The notes under the pieces are model-generated. The model did no database searches. It was not told the origin of the DNA and was given only the letters and a program-made list of their open reading frames with translations. A program made the position numbers and the translations under genes. A stretch of DNA of 61,052 nucleotides. Source: Phaeoceros laevis (taxonomy: Eukaryota; Anthocerotophyta; Anthocerotopsida; Notothyladales). Location: positions 1 through 61,052 of the forward strand of contig JBNGIQ010009025.1 of assembly GCA_049999765.1 (NCBI GenBank), written 5' to 3'. This document shows positions 20,950 to 31,456 of the stretch, one piece after another (position 1 is the first letter of the stretch; each line of letters starts with the position of its first letter).

Positions 20950-23900
20950 CTACCTCGGCTGGTTAGAGTACCCAGTACCATAACCTATTTCTAAGGACGA
21001 CACGATGCCCATACCCTGGGCCATAGGCAGGCCAGAGCCGTTCCTCATTGGAGGGTCACCTCCCATGAAGCTCGCTCCCATACCCGGACCAAAAGTAACA
21101 CCAGCATCCATCCCTGACGGCATCGCCAATCCCTGCACACCCTGCTGCCCTCTACTCATACGCATGCCTATGCCCATTCCGTAACTGAAACCGGGGCCGC
21201 TTCCTGCACCAATTCCTGTGCCTGGGCCCTGTGGGGGGACCAGATTGCTTGCTGCGGCAAGGCCCAAACCGCTTCCCGAACCCATGGCCTTACCCATAGA
21301 AGCGGACATCGATTTGTCATCCTTTCGCCTCTCGGCAAAGGTGTAAGTTGAGCCAAGCTCAATCCCCAGTTCTGCCAATGGATAATTCTTCGCTGTAATT
21401 GCACGAGACAAGGTCATGTTTTGCCATAAGCTACAAAGGGCACAAAAGAAAAGCCGAAATAGAACAGTCTCACCACAGCACTTACGTCCTTTTATATCGA
21501 GGTCGACCAGGCCGGTGCTAAGAGTATCAGCCCACATCCCTCTTTGTGCGAAGGGTTCCTTTTTTGCGGTGGGCCGGGACGGAGCAGTCACCTCATATCC
21601 AGAAGGCAGCTGGGGGGTGGAAAGTGTGCTTCCAGTCATAGGTCCCCCACTGCGGCTATTCTGCGCAGTAAACCCAGGCCCTCCAAAGGGACTCGCTCCA
21701 GCATAACTGCCTAGATTACTATTGTCGGGGACCACAGCAGGCAGTTGCAGACCAACACTGGCGACATACTCCCCACCAGAAGCTGAACCAAAGACATCCC
21801 GAGATGAAAAGGCAACGATATCCGGAGCTGCCAGCATCGAAGTTCCACGGGTTACAGTGAAGAGATCTCCCACTGTATGCTGCAGAACCCATGCAAACAC
21901 CGCATGGCATTGACCACAGAGCCAGTGCCACTATGAGCCCAGATTCCACAGATTATCACCACATGAAACACTGCCAACCTCCAAGCAAAAAAGAGAAAGA
22001 CACAGCACAGATAATCTTTCAACCCACGCACAAGTTGTTCGACACAATGTTGAACACCGGTATGATGGGGCTGCATTCAACAGATTTTTACACAAGTGCT
22101 AGATCGGAATCCAAAACCCCTGACTGATATGCAGCACCACAGTTATTATTTCAGATGCATTATCGCAATAAGAAAACACAATTGAGCCAACCTTTCCACA
22201 GTGCCATGGCATGACTATAGTACTTAGAATGCCTCCTCAGAATGGAAGATGCTTCTGGGGACCACTGGATGCTGTATTCTGTTAGGGCTTGATCACCGTA
22301 CACCTAGTACTTTGTTGGTAGTTTCAAACCAGGCAGCGGCATGATCCAATTACTCTCAAGCCCTCCAGGAGGCCAGCAATCCACTTATCTATTTTTCAAC
22401 CTCTGAAGTCCACCAAACACTCTTACCCACGTGTATTCTTTAAGGCTGTTGCTCGGAGCAAACAGCAAAGCAACCTCAATCCTCACAGAAACTGCAAGGA
22501 GGCCACAAAGCCCAGTGGTAATAGATTGGTTGCCATCACTTGTGAAATCTTTGCATACCAACAGCCAATCACACACAAATCACCACCCACCCCATCCCCA
22601 GCCCGACCAGCCATAAAAAAAGAGATTACATTTGCCAATACATGAGGAACTAAACAGACATGCACTCAACACCAGCTCTAGGTACAAGGAAAACATGACT
22701 GCACAAAGGCTCTAGTAGACCAGCTACATATACCGAGCTGCATTGAACACCAGTATTGAGGATAGTCTGGGATATCATGTAGACCCAGTTATGCCATATC
22801 AAGGGATCAATTCAACAGCCGTACTAGAAAGAGTGCAAAACTAGCAAAAGAAAAACTGGGAAGGTAATAGCTAACCGTATTTGAAGTTTGTGAACCAGGT
22901 GCTTGTGGAGTCCCCAAAGCTGCAGATGGTGTGCTGTACGATAGAGCACCTGTAGAGCCAGTAAGAAAGCTGGCATCTGAGAAGAGCTCTTCCACCCCAC
23001 CCACTTTTGCTGTAACACCTGAGTCGGAACTGCTATCCACTGACTGCATCTGCCGAAAGCTGCTTCCATCCAACTGGGGTGTGGGAGCAGCTACACGGGG
23101 TGACAGCAATGATTTAGGTCACAACCATCACCACAGTCAACATTACCAAACAGAACTAGGCGCCGCCATTCTCCTAGTTCAAAACATTCGGACAGCTTTG
23201 CACTAGCTGACACCAGGAGTGCAGAACTTTCTTGGGTCTCATTCCTAGACTGATTTACCAGATGAGAGAAAAATTCCTCGAGGGTCGAAGTCATCCAAGT
23301 CCTCTTCCAATTTGGTGGAAAAAAAAGAACTTCCAGCATCTGATGTGCTTAAGGCTTTAGCTGAGGTGCTCTGTGATTTGGCTCCTAGTGCGCCAGATTG
23401 AGATAGAACAGCAGCAGAACCACCACCATCTCTGCAACTTACCATCCTACCCACAGTTCAAAGCCCCAACTCACCGAAGAATTTCCACAATCGAGCCAGT
23501 AGAAAGCAGTGAATATGCTGAGAGTCACAGGATTGAGATAGAATGATTCACCTCGTGTTATCTGGACGTCCATGGCCAGATCCATGTCCCAGTACTGTGT
23601 CTTCATAAGTAGGCGGCACATCCACTCTCACTTTAGATAAGCGCCCCTCACCTCTTGTAGTCAAAACAGGTTTGTATAAAACACAAACACCGAACCAGGT
23701 ACATGCAAAACAAGTGGCTGTTCCAAGATATCGCAACAGAGACTGTTCACTCACAGCTAGTGATTTCTCTGGAGAGCAATTAGCCTCCCATCTACCAGCA
23801 GTACTGCTACATAAATTACAGGAGCAGCCACCACAGGGAGACCGAGATACAGGGGGAGACAAGCTTGGTACAACAACTGATGGGTGCTAGAACCATCAGA

Positions 23901-26299
23901 ATCAAATCACTCCAGAATCAAATCACGGTCCACAACAATGGAGGCTTACTGTTGAGCAACATGGTTGTCATCATCGAAAAGCTCGTCCTTACGTGCACCG
24001 TCATGTTTGCCACCACTATATCTGTTATACGATTGATCAATGACTTTCTGTCCAAAAGAATACTCCCCATTTCGCTCATGATCTGTACTCCATTCCTCAT
24101 CTTTGGAAGGCTGCCCATCCCTGCCACGCTGGTCGTCCTCTTTGTATCTATCACTGTCTTTGTCTCTCCCAGCTCCATACTTGTCATCATCCCTGCCACC
24201 GTAATGACTGTTGCTCGCGACCCGTTCTTCATCTTGATCACCACTGTAACCTCCACCGGTGCTTGAGTAAGAACTGGGTTTGTGAATAGATCCTGTTGAA
24301 GAAACCCCACGATATCTACAGATCCAGTGTGGAGAGACGTCACACACTGGATAAGTTTGAAGGTAGCAGCAATTTGACATGAGGCAGCTCACTTACTTGT
24401 CCCTGTTTGATGCAGCCTTATGTCTGACTTCACGAACCTTCTCTTTGTCATTGACAAGGGCCACAAGTGTTTGAGCCTTCTTCCTTACATTAATACCTTG
24501 ATCCTTCCCATTGGGCTCTATGAATTGGAAATCAACAAGAGTCTGCATCATACGCCAAAAGTTGGTGACACTTTCTTGAGGCTGGCAACGCTATAACTGC
24601 ATGCCAGCATTTCCTTCCGCCATCATTCACAACAAGCACAAACTGGAAGACTACAGGCTAATAGCTACCCTAATCATAAAGGGGTGCTTTAGCACAGAAA
24701 CAAAGTTTGTTCTCGGCTGCTCCTCTATTCCAGTAGCTGAAAGCCAGACAATATGAAGCCCAACAGACTTCCCATATGAAGCCCCTTCAACTCAGTAAAC
24801 ACACAAAAATCTAGTGCACAAGAAGTATTTTGGGTCAAACACTTCCCAGAAATTTCCTCTTGTCTAGCAGCAGTAAAACAAGTGGACGCAAGCGAACACC
24901 AACAGAACTCGTCCTGGCAGAAAGTGGGAAACATTCTAGTACGTTACGACAGAGACAGAAAACGAATATCACCAGTGCATTTAACTTTTACAAAGTATTG
25001 CCACATAATTCACAACATAGGCCCAAGGTCCCATTGTAATTGTTCTACATAATGCTGCCCATCTTGTGAGAACTGCAAGTTAAAAACTCATACATACAAT
25101 GGCAAAACTTACATGGACGTATCCTTCTCAGTTTCCCATTAAGAACTAATTAGAGCTCATTACTGTCAGGCATGACTATTGCAAAGCTACCCATTACTTT
25201 GGTTACGGCATTGGAAGTGATACAATATTCCAAGCTCAACTGCCTGATCCCACAGTCTTTACCTGTACTTGATATGCATGTTCTGAGAAATCATCAATTA
25301 TCCTCTCCGCACCATTGGCAACAAGGAACTCCAATACTGTAAGGGCCTGGAACAAGAAGAGTGTCTGTCACTAATGCCTCAAGCAAGGTGCTACGGCACA
25401 GTTCCTGTGGGACATTGAGGAGTTCACGGACCTTGTAAACATGCCTCCAGTTCTTCCCACTGTCGTTCAAGCGCTTCCATAGTATACTCATGATCATTTG
25501 ATACTCATTACTGTAAAGTAGAAGCAAGGAAGTTACGCCCAGCACATCAAAGCACTTCATTGTCAGACAAACTCACGAGGATAAAACACAAAATATTGGC
25601 AATACACCACAAGGAAACTATTGAAGACCCACAAGTTCCTCGTGGCTTGGGCTATGTCTGCCATAAGTGTTCCATGAGGACCCCAAGGCTCATTGCTGGT
25701 AGCCTCAAGCACCTTAACATCAAAACCGATACATGCCTTAGAACAGGTGCTTCTACGAAAATGGAAGGGGGAAAGATATGGGAGACCAAACACCGCAAAA
25801 TTGCCCACGGACTCCACAAAATCGGCAACTCGACCCAGTTTCAAGAACAGTGGCTCCCAATTCTTTACAGGATCTAAAGAGCGCTCTTCACTGTCATTTC
25901 TGAGTCTCAGAAGAACATACTGTCATGCAAGAACCTCTAGTAAAGTCAAACGACTTTGTCTCTTCACATTAATAAGACCTAGACTACATCTGTCTCGAAC
26001 AGCAGCGAAAGTTCCCTGTGAGCGGAGAAGAGCCAAGACAAAGCGGCACGTACTTTTTGCTCGATTTCAGGAACCTTTAAGACCTTCTTGTTTACTTCCC
26101 TCTTCCTGCACGAAGATGCATCGTGAGTGATCAAGTCAGACACGATCTGATATGGACGTGATTGGCCTTTTCAGACCTTTATTCATAAAACAGCAAGGGG
26201 GTCACAAAGTAGCAGGACAAGACAACTGTCGAAAAAGCGAGCTAAACGAGTCTCTTACAGTTCCCTCACAGTCTGATCCAGCACTTTCTTCAGATCCAT
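20950..26299 (-). CDS. Epsin (ENTH-domain clathrin adaptor), 12 exons
   Basis: Epsins bind phosphoinositides through the N-terminal ENTH domain and link cargo, coat and SNAREs at Golgi/endosome or plasma membranes. Exons (plus coordinates, read right to left): 26259-26299, 26054-26105, 25633-25712, 25432-25510, 25263-25346, 24397-24542, 23950-24315, 23552-23653, 23259-23431, 22876-23090, 21486-21879, 20950-21392. All junctions are GT-AG, phases agree, and the sum is 2175 bases (724 codons plus stop). The ENTH domain spans about residues 10-155: [91 protein letters not shown]. The rest is disordered as usual: a charged Asp/Arg/Tyr-rich linker, [17 protein letters not shown], then a Gly/Met-rich tail. 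The closest type is plant EPSIN2/3 rather than the short EPSIN1. No lesion was found; gene order and exon ends of the tail are less certain than the ENTH part. Confidence 0.93.
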
Positions 26300-26594
26300 C
26301 GCTCCTCGCTTGGATGGAAATTAACGCGCTAAATCGGGTACTCTCCAATCAATCAACGCAGTAACAAAATACGTTGACAGAGACTAACCCAGGAACACTT
26401 TCAGGGGCACTGCCCTTGGTTCAGCGGCCTGTAGACATGACCCCGAAGATCAACAGATCAGTCGCATAAGCAGGGCAGTAGAACCAATTTGACCTACATC
26501 TCATTCACTGGCGTGCCGGGTGATGCTCCTCACGAGCCTTTCCTGAATACAACTCGCGCAGTCCCTCAGGAGTGGGGAAGATAATTTGAGGATC

Positions 26595-26630
26595 TCGTCG
26601 AAGCACTCGTCGAAGCCCTCGTCGAAGCTC
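26595..26630 (-). repeat. 12-bp tandem repeat x 3 upstream of epsin
   Basis: The unit TCGTCGAAGCNC occurs three times in tandem about 300 bases upstream of the epsin start codon. In one minus frame it would encode FDEG/FDEC/FDEI, but no gene is supported there. Confidence 0.6.
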
Positions 26631-26860
26631 TTATCTCTCTCACTAAGGACCCGTCTCTTCACATTTCCATAGAGTTTCGTCATTCTCACGAATGGGCAGG
26701 TGGCGGGGCCCACCACTTGCCATTCTCGCCCCGTGTGCTGTATAGCTCCCGCATGCTGTCTAAGCGCGAGTTTAAATGTACAGCGCATGGACCTGCCCCC
26801 GGTTGCTCTCAAACTCGAGTGGGGTCATGGTTTGCATTTCCATGTAAGACTTACGGCTGG

Positions 26861-26974
26861 TTCACACCAAACCGAAATCCTAAGTCTTGATTAAGTTTTG
26901 GTGTGAAGCGAAAGAACCAGGGCCAATCGGGACCGTTGGATTAAGTTTTGGTGTGGCTTGGCTTCACACCAAAG
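26861..26974. promoter_or_regulatory. Cluster of TTTGGTGTGAA boxes in alternating orientation
   Basis: TTCACACCAAA at 26861-26871 and its reverse complement at 26897-26907 form an inverted pair; TTTTGGTGTGG at about 26946-26956 and CTTCACACCAAAG at 26962-26974 form a second pair. The words GATTAAGTTTTGGTGTG also repeat directly (26889 and 26939). The cluster is about 0.6 kb upstream of the epsin start, so it could be promoter elements; a decayed foldback transposon is equally possible. Confidence 0.4.
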
Positions 26975-27219
26975 TCAAGTCGTGTCTTGTTTAAGCGCAT
27001 TCGTGGCATGCCGTCGCGACATACTTTCTTTCGTATGTGGCAGCATTTATTACACAGCAAGCCCCGAGGAGGGTTTTTGTAACGGGACGCCTGCGTCTCA
27101 ATCTCCGAACTCGTAATGGCCTGTCACGTACGGTTTTCTACGTGGCACGGATGTGCCATGGGTGATGGATATGGCCTCGCCATGGTCATGCGCAACTACT
27201 TTTGGAAGAGCTTAGAGAG

Positions 27220-27423
27220 GTGTCGTGCTGAAGTATGTAGGAGGCACACTACCTCGAAAACCCGGGACTGAACAAGCAAATGCCAGCAGTTGCTGACCTG
27301 GCCTAAACAAGTGAACGCCAGCAGGTGCTGACCTGACCTACCATAGTTAAAATGACAAGGCATGCTAACAAAAAGAAAGAATGGCTGCCACAAAAAGAAA
27401 GAGTGGCTGCCAGCCCATTTGTA
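27220..27423 (-). repeat. Solo LTR of the methyltransferase-bearing gypsy family
   Basis: It matches the 3' LTR at 28007-28216 over its whole length (on minus from TACAAATGGGC to CAGCACGACA) with few differences. It is flanked by the 5-bp duplication GAGAG at 27215-27219 and 27424-27428. No internal element sequence remains, as expected after recombination between two LTRs. It defines an LTR of about 204-210 bases. Confidence 0.85.
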
Positions 27424-27428
27424 GAGAG

Positions 27429-28006
27429 CTCCTATGCATGCGAACACACATCGCGAGCTTGCATTACCCACCGCAGTGGGGAGTCCAGCCAAAACAAACA
27501 CACCAACTCAATGCGGAATCCTTGAATATGATGATACCAGAAGGATTACAGCTGCGGTCTTCTCCCGCGCACTTTTGCCTATGTTGGAACTTGCTAGGAT
27601 TGCCGATAACAGCGCGGCTGTCTGATTAACTACACTCACTCTCTCTCTTGTGCGGTCGTTGCCGCCGGCACGTAACACCGCCATATAATCCGGTCATTAA
27701 TTAACTAAAAAGATCTGCTACCAGCCTGGCCTAACGGCATAGTGGCGTGGCATAGTGGCGTGGCATACTTTAGCCGCCATACTGCTAACATACTTTGAGC
27801 ACTAACACGCGCAAGCGTTTGGGCGTTAAGAAATTCTGTAAAAAGACTGAAACGGCAAGTGGAATAAAAGCAATTAAGTAAAGCAAAAGGACTGCACTGA
27901 TAGCCAAGACTTCCACTAGCGTCAGCAGGGGTGCACCCCAAGGCATGCCTCTAAACATACAATGCATTCCCAGCTGAACGATGTTCATTACCACATCTTG
28001 ACAGTT
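27429..28006. other. Spacer between solo LTR and gypsy 3' LTR
   Basis: No gene recognised. A short tandem CATAGTGGCGTGG pair occurs near 27739-27766. The reverse frame crossing this region belongs to no known family. Confidence 0.4.
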
Positions 28007-28216
28007 GTCGTGCTGAAGTATGTCGGAGGCACAGTACCTCGAAAACCCGAAAACCCGGGACTGAACAAGCAAATGCCAGCAGTTGCTGACCTGGCCTGAA
28101 CAAGTGAACGCCAACAGGTGCTGACTTGACCTGCCATAGTTAAAATGACAAGGCATGCTAACAAAAAGAAAGAATGGCTGCCACAAAAAGAAAGAGTGGC
28201 TGCCAGCCCATTTGTA
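28007..28216 (-). repeat. 3' LTR of gypsy element
   Basis: Begins on minus with TACAAATGGGC directly after the polypurine tract and ends with CAGCACGACA. Both limits are confirmed by the solo LTR at 27220-27423. It includes a tandem AGCC(A)CTCTTTCTTTTTGTGGC pair. The LTR starts TA rather than the usual TG. Confidence 0.85.
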
Positions 28217-28229
28217 CCCCCCCCAGCTT
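28217..28229 (-). other. Gypsy polypurine tract
   Basis: AAGCTGGGGGGGG on minus, immediately before the 3' LTR start. It is the expected plus-strand primer. Confidence 0.75.
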
Positions 28230-28241
28230 GGAGATTGGAGA

Positions 28242-29096
28242 CTAGGAAGGAACGGAGCTGTGAGAATGGGCCTTGGCTGCACAAGGTGCACAAAACCACA
28301 GAGAATCGGGTACCTGGGTAAGCTCGGGCTGCAAGCAGAAGAGGTGGTAACCCTTGTTACAGTTGTCGCAGAGGAGCATTTTGTCGGCATCATCAATTCT
28401 GTGGCACACTTGACATGGATAGTCGATGGGTGGTATCCAATTTGCAGTTACCAAGGTCGTATCCAGGTTGGGCAGGTGACAGGGAGCGCAGTGCTTTGGG
28501 TGCTGTGAGATAGTACGGCCGTCCTTGCCCTCCAACACCAAGATGCCGGATGGCTTGATAGAGTGCACCCGAAAGATCACCCTGCTGGTAGAAGTCTCAA
28601 GAGTATCCCCTTGCTGCCGCTGCATATAAACAAAATCACCCACATCAAACTTCCGAGGCTTGGGCCTGTAGGAGCCACCCATAGTGTGAGCATAACGTAA
28701 TGTATCCCGATGTTGAGCTATCTTCAAATTTTGCATAGCCATGGGCATGGCACGCTTGAAGAGAGCTGCCCGTTTAGACATAACGCGAGCCCAGACTGTA
28801 GGGCTGTCTAGATCGATGACCTGTTCCATCTGTCGGGCAATGCTGGAGGGAGGCAGTGGCTGGCGGCCGAAGAGCAAGTAGTAAGGTGAGAATTCACCCA
28901 AAGAGGCGTGCCTGCTCATCCTGTACCCCATGGCCAAGTATGGCAGGGCAAGATCCCAATCAGTTTTGTTGTGGCTGAGACAAGCCTTGTTTAATGGTCT
29001 GGACCATACGCTCCGCCAGCCCGTCCGCCTGGGGATGGTCTCTAGAGGTGCGTCTGTGATCCACCAAGGCATGGTCCAAGAGGTCCTGGAATTCAC
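28242..29096 (-). pseudogene. Gypsy integrase C-terminus with PHD finger
   Basis: The first 35 codons are out of frame with the integrase core. From about 28985 the true protein resumes: SHNKTDWDLALPYLAMGYR, FSPYYLLFGRQPLPP, then the GPY/F-like barrel FDVGDFVYMQRQ...VHSIKPSGILVL. A C-terminal PHD finger follows at 28281-28415 with perfect C4HC3 spacing (C-x2-C-x11-C-x2-C-x4-H-x2-C-x14-C-x2-C) and the conserved Trp two residues before the last cysteine pair (LWFCAPC). PHD fingers usually read the histone H3 tail. The acidic DDADKMLLCD segment resembles fingers that bind unmodified H3K4, but ligand choice is inference. Gypsy integrases of other clades carry chromodomains in the same place to steer integration. 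Confidence 0.88.
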
Positions 29097-29489
29097 CCCT
29101 GAACTCGGTGCCCTGGTCCGTTAAACATTCTGCGCACGCCCCAAACCGATTGAGAACCTGCTGAAGAAAGGCTTGGCTGGTGCTCCTGGAGGTCTTGTCC
29201 GGCAACGCAACTAACCCCACGCATTTCGAAAAATGCTCAATCATGACCATTACGTAAACATTCCCCCTTGCAGTGGTGGGCAGTCACCTGCCAGGTCACA
29301 CGACCAACGGTAAAAGAGTCCTTGGATCGGCAGTGGCTGCAGGCGCGAGGATCTGTCATTGAACGAAGATTTGACACGGTCGCACTGGGCGCACCATGCC
29401 ACAGCTTGGCGAACTTGCAAGTACATACCTGCCCAATGATAATGAGGCGCCAACAGATTGTATGTCCGCTTTATGCCAAAGTGGCCCAA
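28960..29489 (-). pseudogene. Gypsy integrase zinc-binding and catalytic core
   Basis: 29489-29250 holds the HHCC-type N-terminal site (MGHFGIKRTYNLLAPHYHW, VAWCAQCDRVK) and the start of the core with RWSCDLAGD. After a frameshift at about 29250 the core continues with MIEHFSKCVGLVAL, ECLTDQGTEFRGE and HPQADGLAERMVQTIK. The catalytic D, D and E are all present. Another frameshift near 28990 breaks the link to the C-terminal module. Confidence 0.88.
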
Positions 29490-31456
29490 TTCCGCATGTA
29501 CCTGTTAATAAGGCCCGCTCTGTCTTGCTCAGGAGGTACTAAACGCTCGCCTTCCGGCAACAACCTGACCAGATGATCTACTCTCCACTCATACCGTTTT
29601 GCCCGCTGCTGAATCCTATCTCTTTGAGATGCATTGCTGCCCTGGGGGTAAAGCCCTGTTTTCAGAAAATGCATTGTTTCAGGATCCTGCCTGACATCCC
29701 TTCTTGAGGTGGTAGCCGTTGTCACTGAATTAGTCAGGCAGGTGAGGTAAGCTGCCGACGTAATAGGCACCTTAACCTGCTCATCATGATCCATGCGAGC
29801 CCCTGTCCAGTCCACTATTGACGGATCTGGGCTTCTTGACAACATATCCGCATTTTGGTGAGTGATACCCGCACGGTGCACTACCTCAAATTCGTATTCC
29901 TGCAAAATGAGGGCCCATCTGGCCAGCTTGCCACTCAGTTTGTCGTTAGTCATCAGCCACCGCAAAGGTTGGTGGTCGATGAACAAAACAAACTTTTTCC
30001 CATAGAGGTAAGGCCGGAAATGTGACACTGCCCATACTACCGCTGGACATTCACCTTCATATGAAGAGTAGTTTGACTCGGCCTGGTTGTTGCTGCGAGA
30101 TGCGTACGCAACCACATGCTCCTCACTTCCAGCATTTTGCTGAGTCAACACTGCACCAATTCCCAACCCGGACCAGTCGGTATGCAAGATAAAAGGCTTG
30201 CTGAAGTCAGGTCGTCTCAACAATGGCTGTTCAGTCAAACTTCTCTTCAAACTTTCGAAGGCCTTCTGGCAGTCCTGATCCCATTTCCAAGGGGTATCTT
30301 TCTTCAGCAACCCATACAAGGGTTTGGCTACCCGACTGAATTCGGGCACGTAAACCCTGTAGTAATTGCATAGTCCAATAGACGCCCAAAGTTTGGGTAC
30401 ATCCTGGGGAGCAGTCACCTTATTGATAGCGTCCACCTTAGCCATGTGTGGCATCATGCCATCAGGCACGATCCTGTGCCCAAGGTACACCACTGTGTCC
30501 ATGGCTAATTTGCACTTAGCTGGATGGCACCGCAGATTCGCCTTGATCAGTCTGAGAAATAGGTCTTCTAAATGCACCAAGTGCTCCTCAAATGTGTTGC
30601 TGTGAACCAATACATCACCGATGTAGCACTTCAGTTTTTCAGACCCCGCCAATACCTGATCCATGACCCTCTGGAATGCAACCGGTGCATTTTTCAGACC
30701 AAAAGGGAGCACCAACCACTCCCACAGCTGACTGCTGCCGTGGAAGGCTGTCTTATGGCAGTCTGCATCCTCCGAACAGATCTGGTTAAACCCCTGCCTA
30801 AGATCAAGAATTGAGAAGTATTTTGCACCTCCAATGCTGTCAAAGATTTGCTCGGGCGTAGGCATTGGGTAACGGTCTTGTGGTGTTACCATGTTTAATG
30901 GCCTGTAATCACCACACATCCGTTTCTCCGTCCATAGCCCATCACTATCCTTCTTGGCTAGAAGTAACGTAGCAGCAGCAAAACTGGAGGATGATGGTCT
31001 GATTAGCCCTGCTTCATGCAATTCCTTGCATCTGGAGTCCACAATCTCCCACTCATGTTTGCTGAGTCGATGCCGCTGTTTGAAGACCGGTGAGTCATCA
31101 GAAAGATTCAGCCTGAACTTCATAACATTGCATTTAGCGAGCTCCCGCATGGAGAAAGCGAAACAGTTACGATACCTGTCCAGCAACGTCTTCAGTTGTG
31201 CTTTCTCACTGGTGGTGAGCTGTGACCCCATGGTCCATGCAAATGCTTCAGCCTTTACCACAGGTGCTGGTGGGTGACCTGCCCCTTGCTGCATGACTGA
31301 AAATGCCTCCTTGGCCAGCTTGGTGCATTCCAGCCCTTTGTACAGGCATATGCTTAGAGCTGGAACAAAACGAGTCTGGCTGATGAAATCCAGGGAACTC
31401 CCCCCCCCCAGCAGTGGGCCGAAATGAGTATCGTCCGTTGCTTGGGAGGTATACAA
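29471..31456 (-). pseudogene. Gypsy reverse transcriptase and RNase H
   Basis: A 661-codon open frame. RT motifs include LLAKKDSDGLWTEKRMCGDYR, YFSILDLRQGFNQI (first catalytic Asp), PFGLKNAPVAFQRVM and the box CYIGDVLVHS, where the family has YIDD. The first Asp of the pair is Gly (GGT, plus 30617-30619), so polymerase activity should be lost. The connection and RNase H regions follow with FILHTDWSGLGIGAVL, SSYEGECPAVVWAV and FIDHQPLRWLM, catalytic acids intact. The frame overlaps the methyltransferase frame at its start and loses frame at 29480, within the integrase N-terminus. Confidence 0.92.

Noticed and set aside
23654-23862. Extra epsin exon encoding [12 protein letters not shown]
   Set aside because: Lies in the intron between exons 7 and 8, whose joining phase is already perfect without it.
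23918-24343. 141-codon and 133-codon frames overlapping epsin exon 7 in other frames or strand
   Set aside because: Shadows of the epsin exon, whose reading is fixed by splice phases and the ENTH homology.
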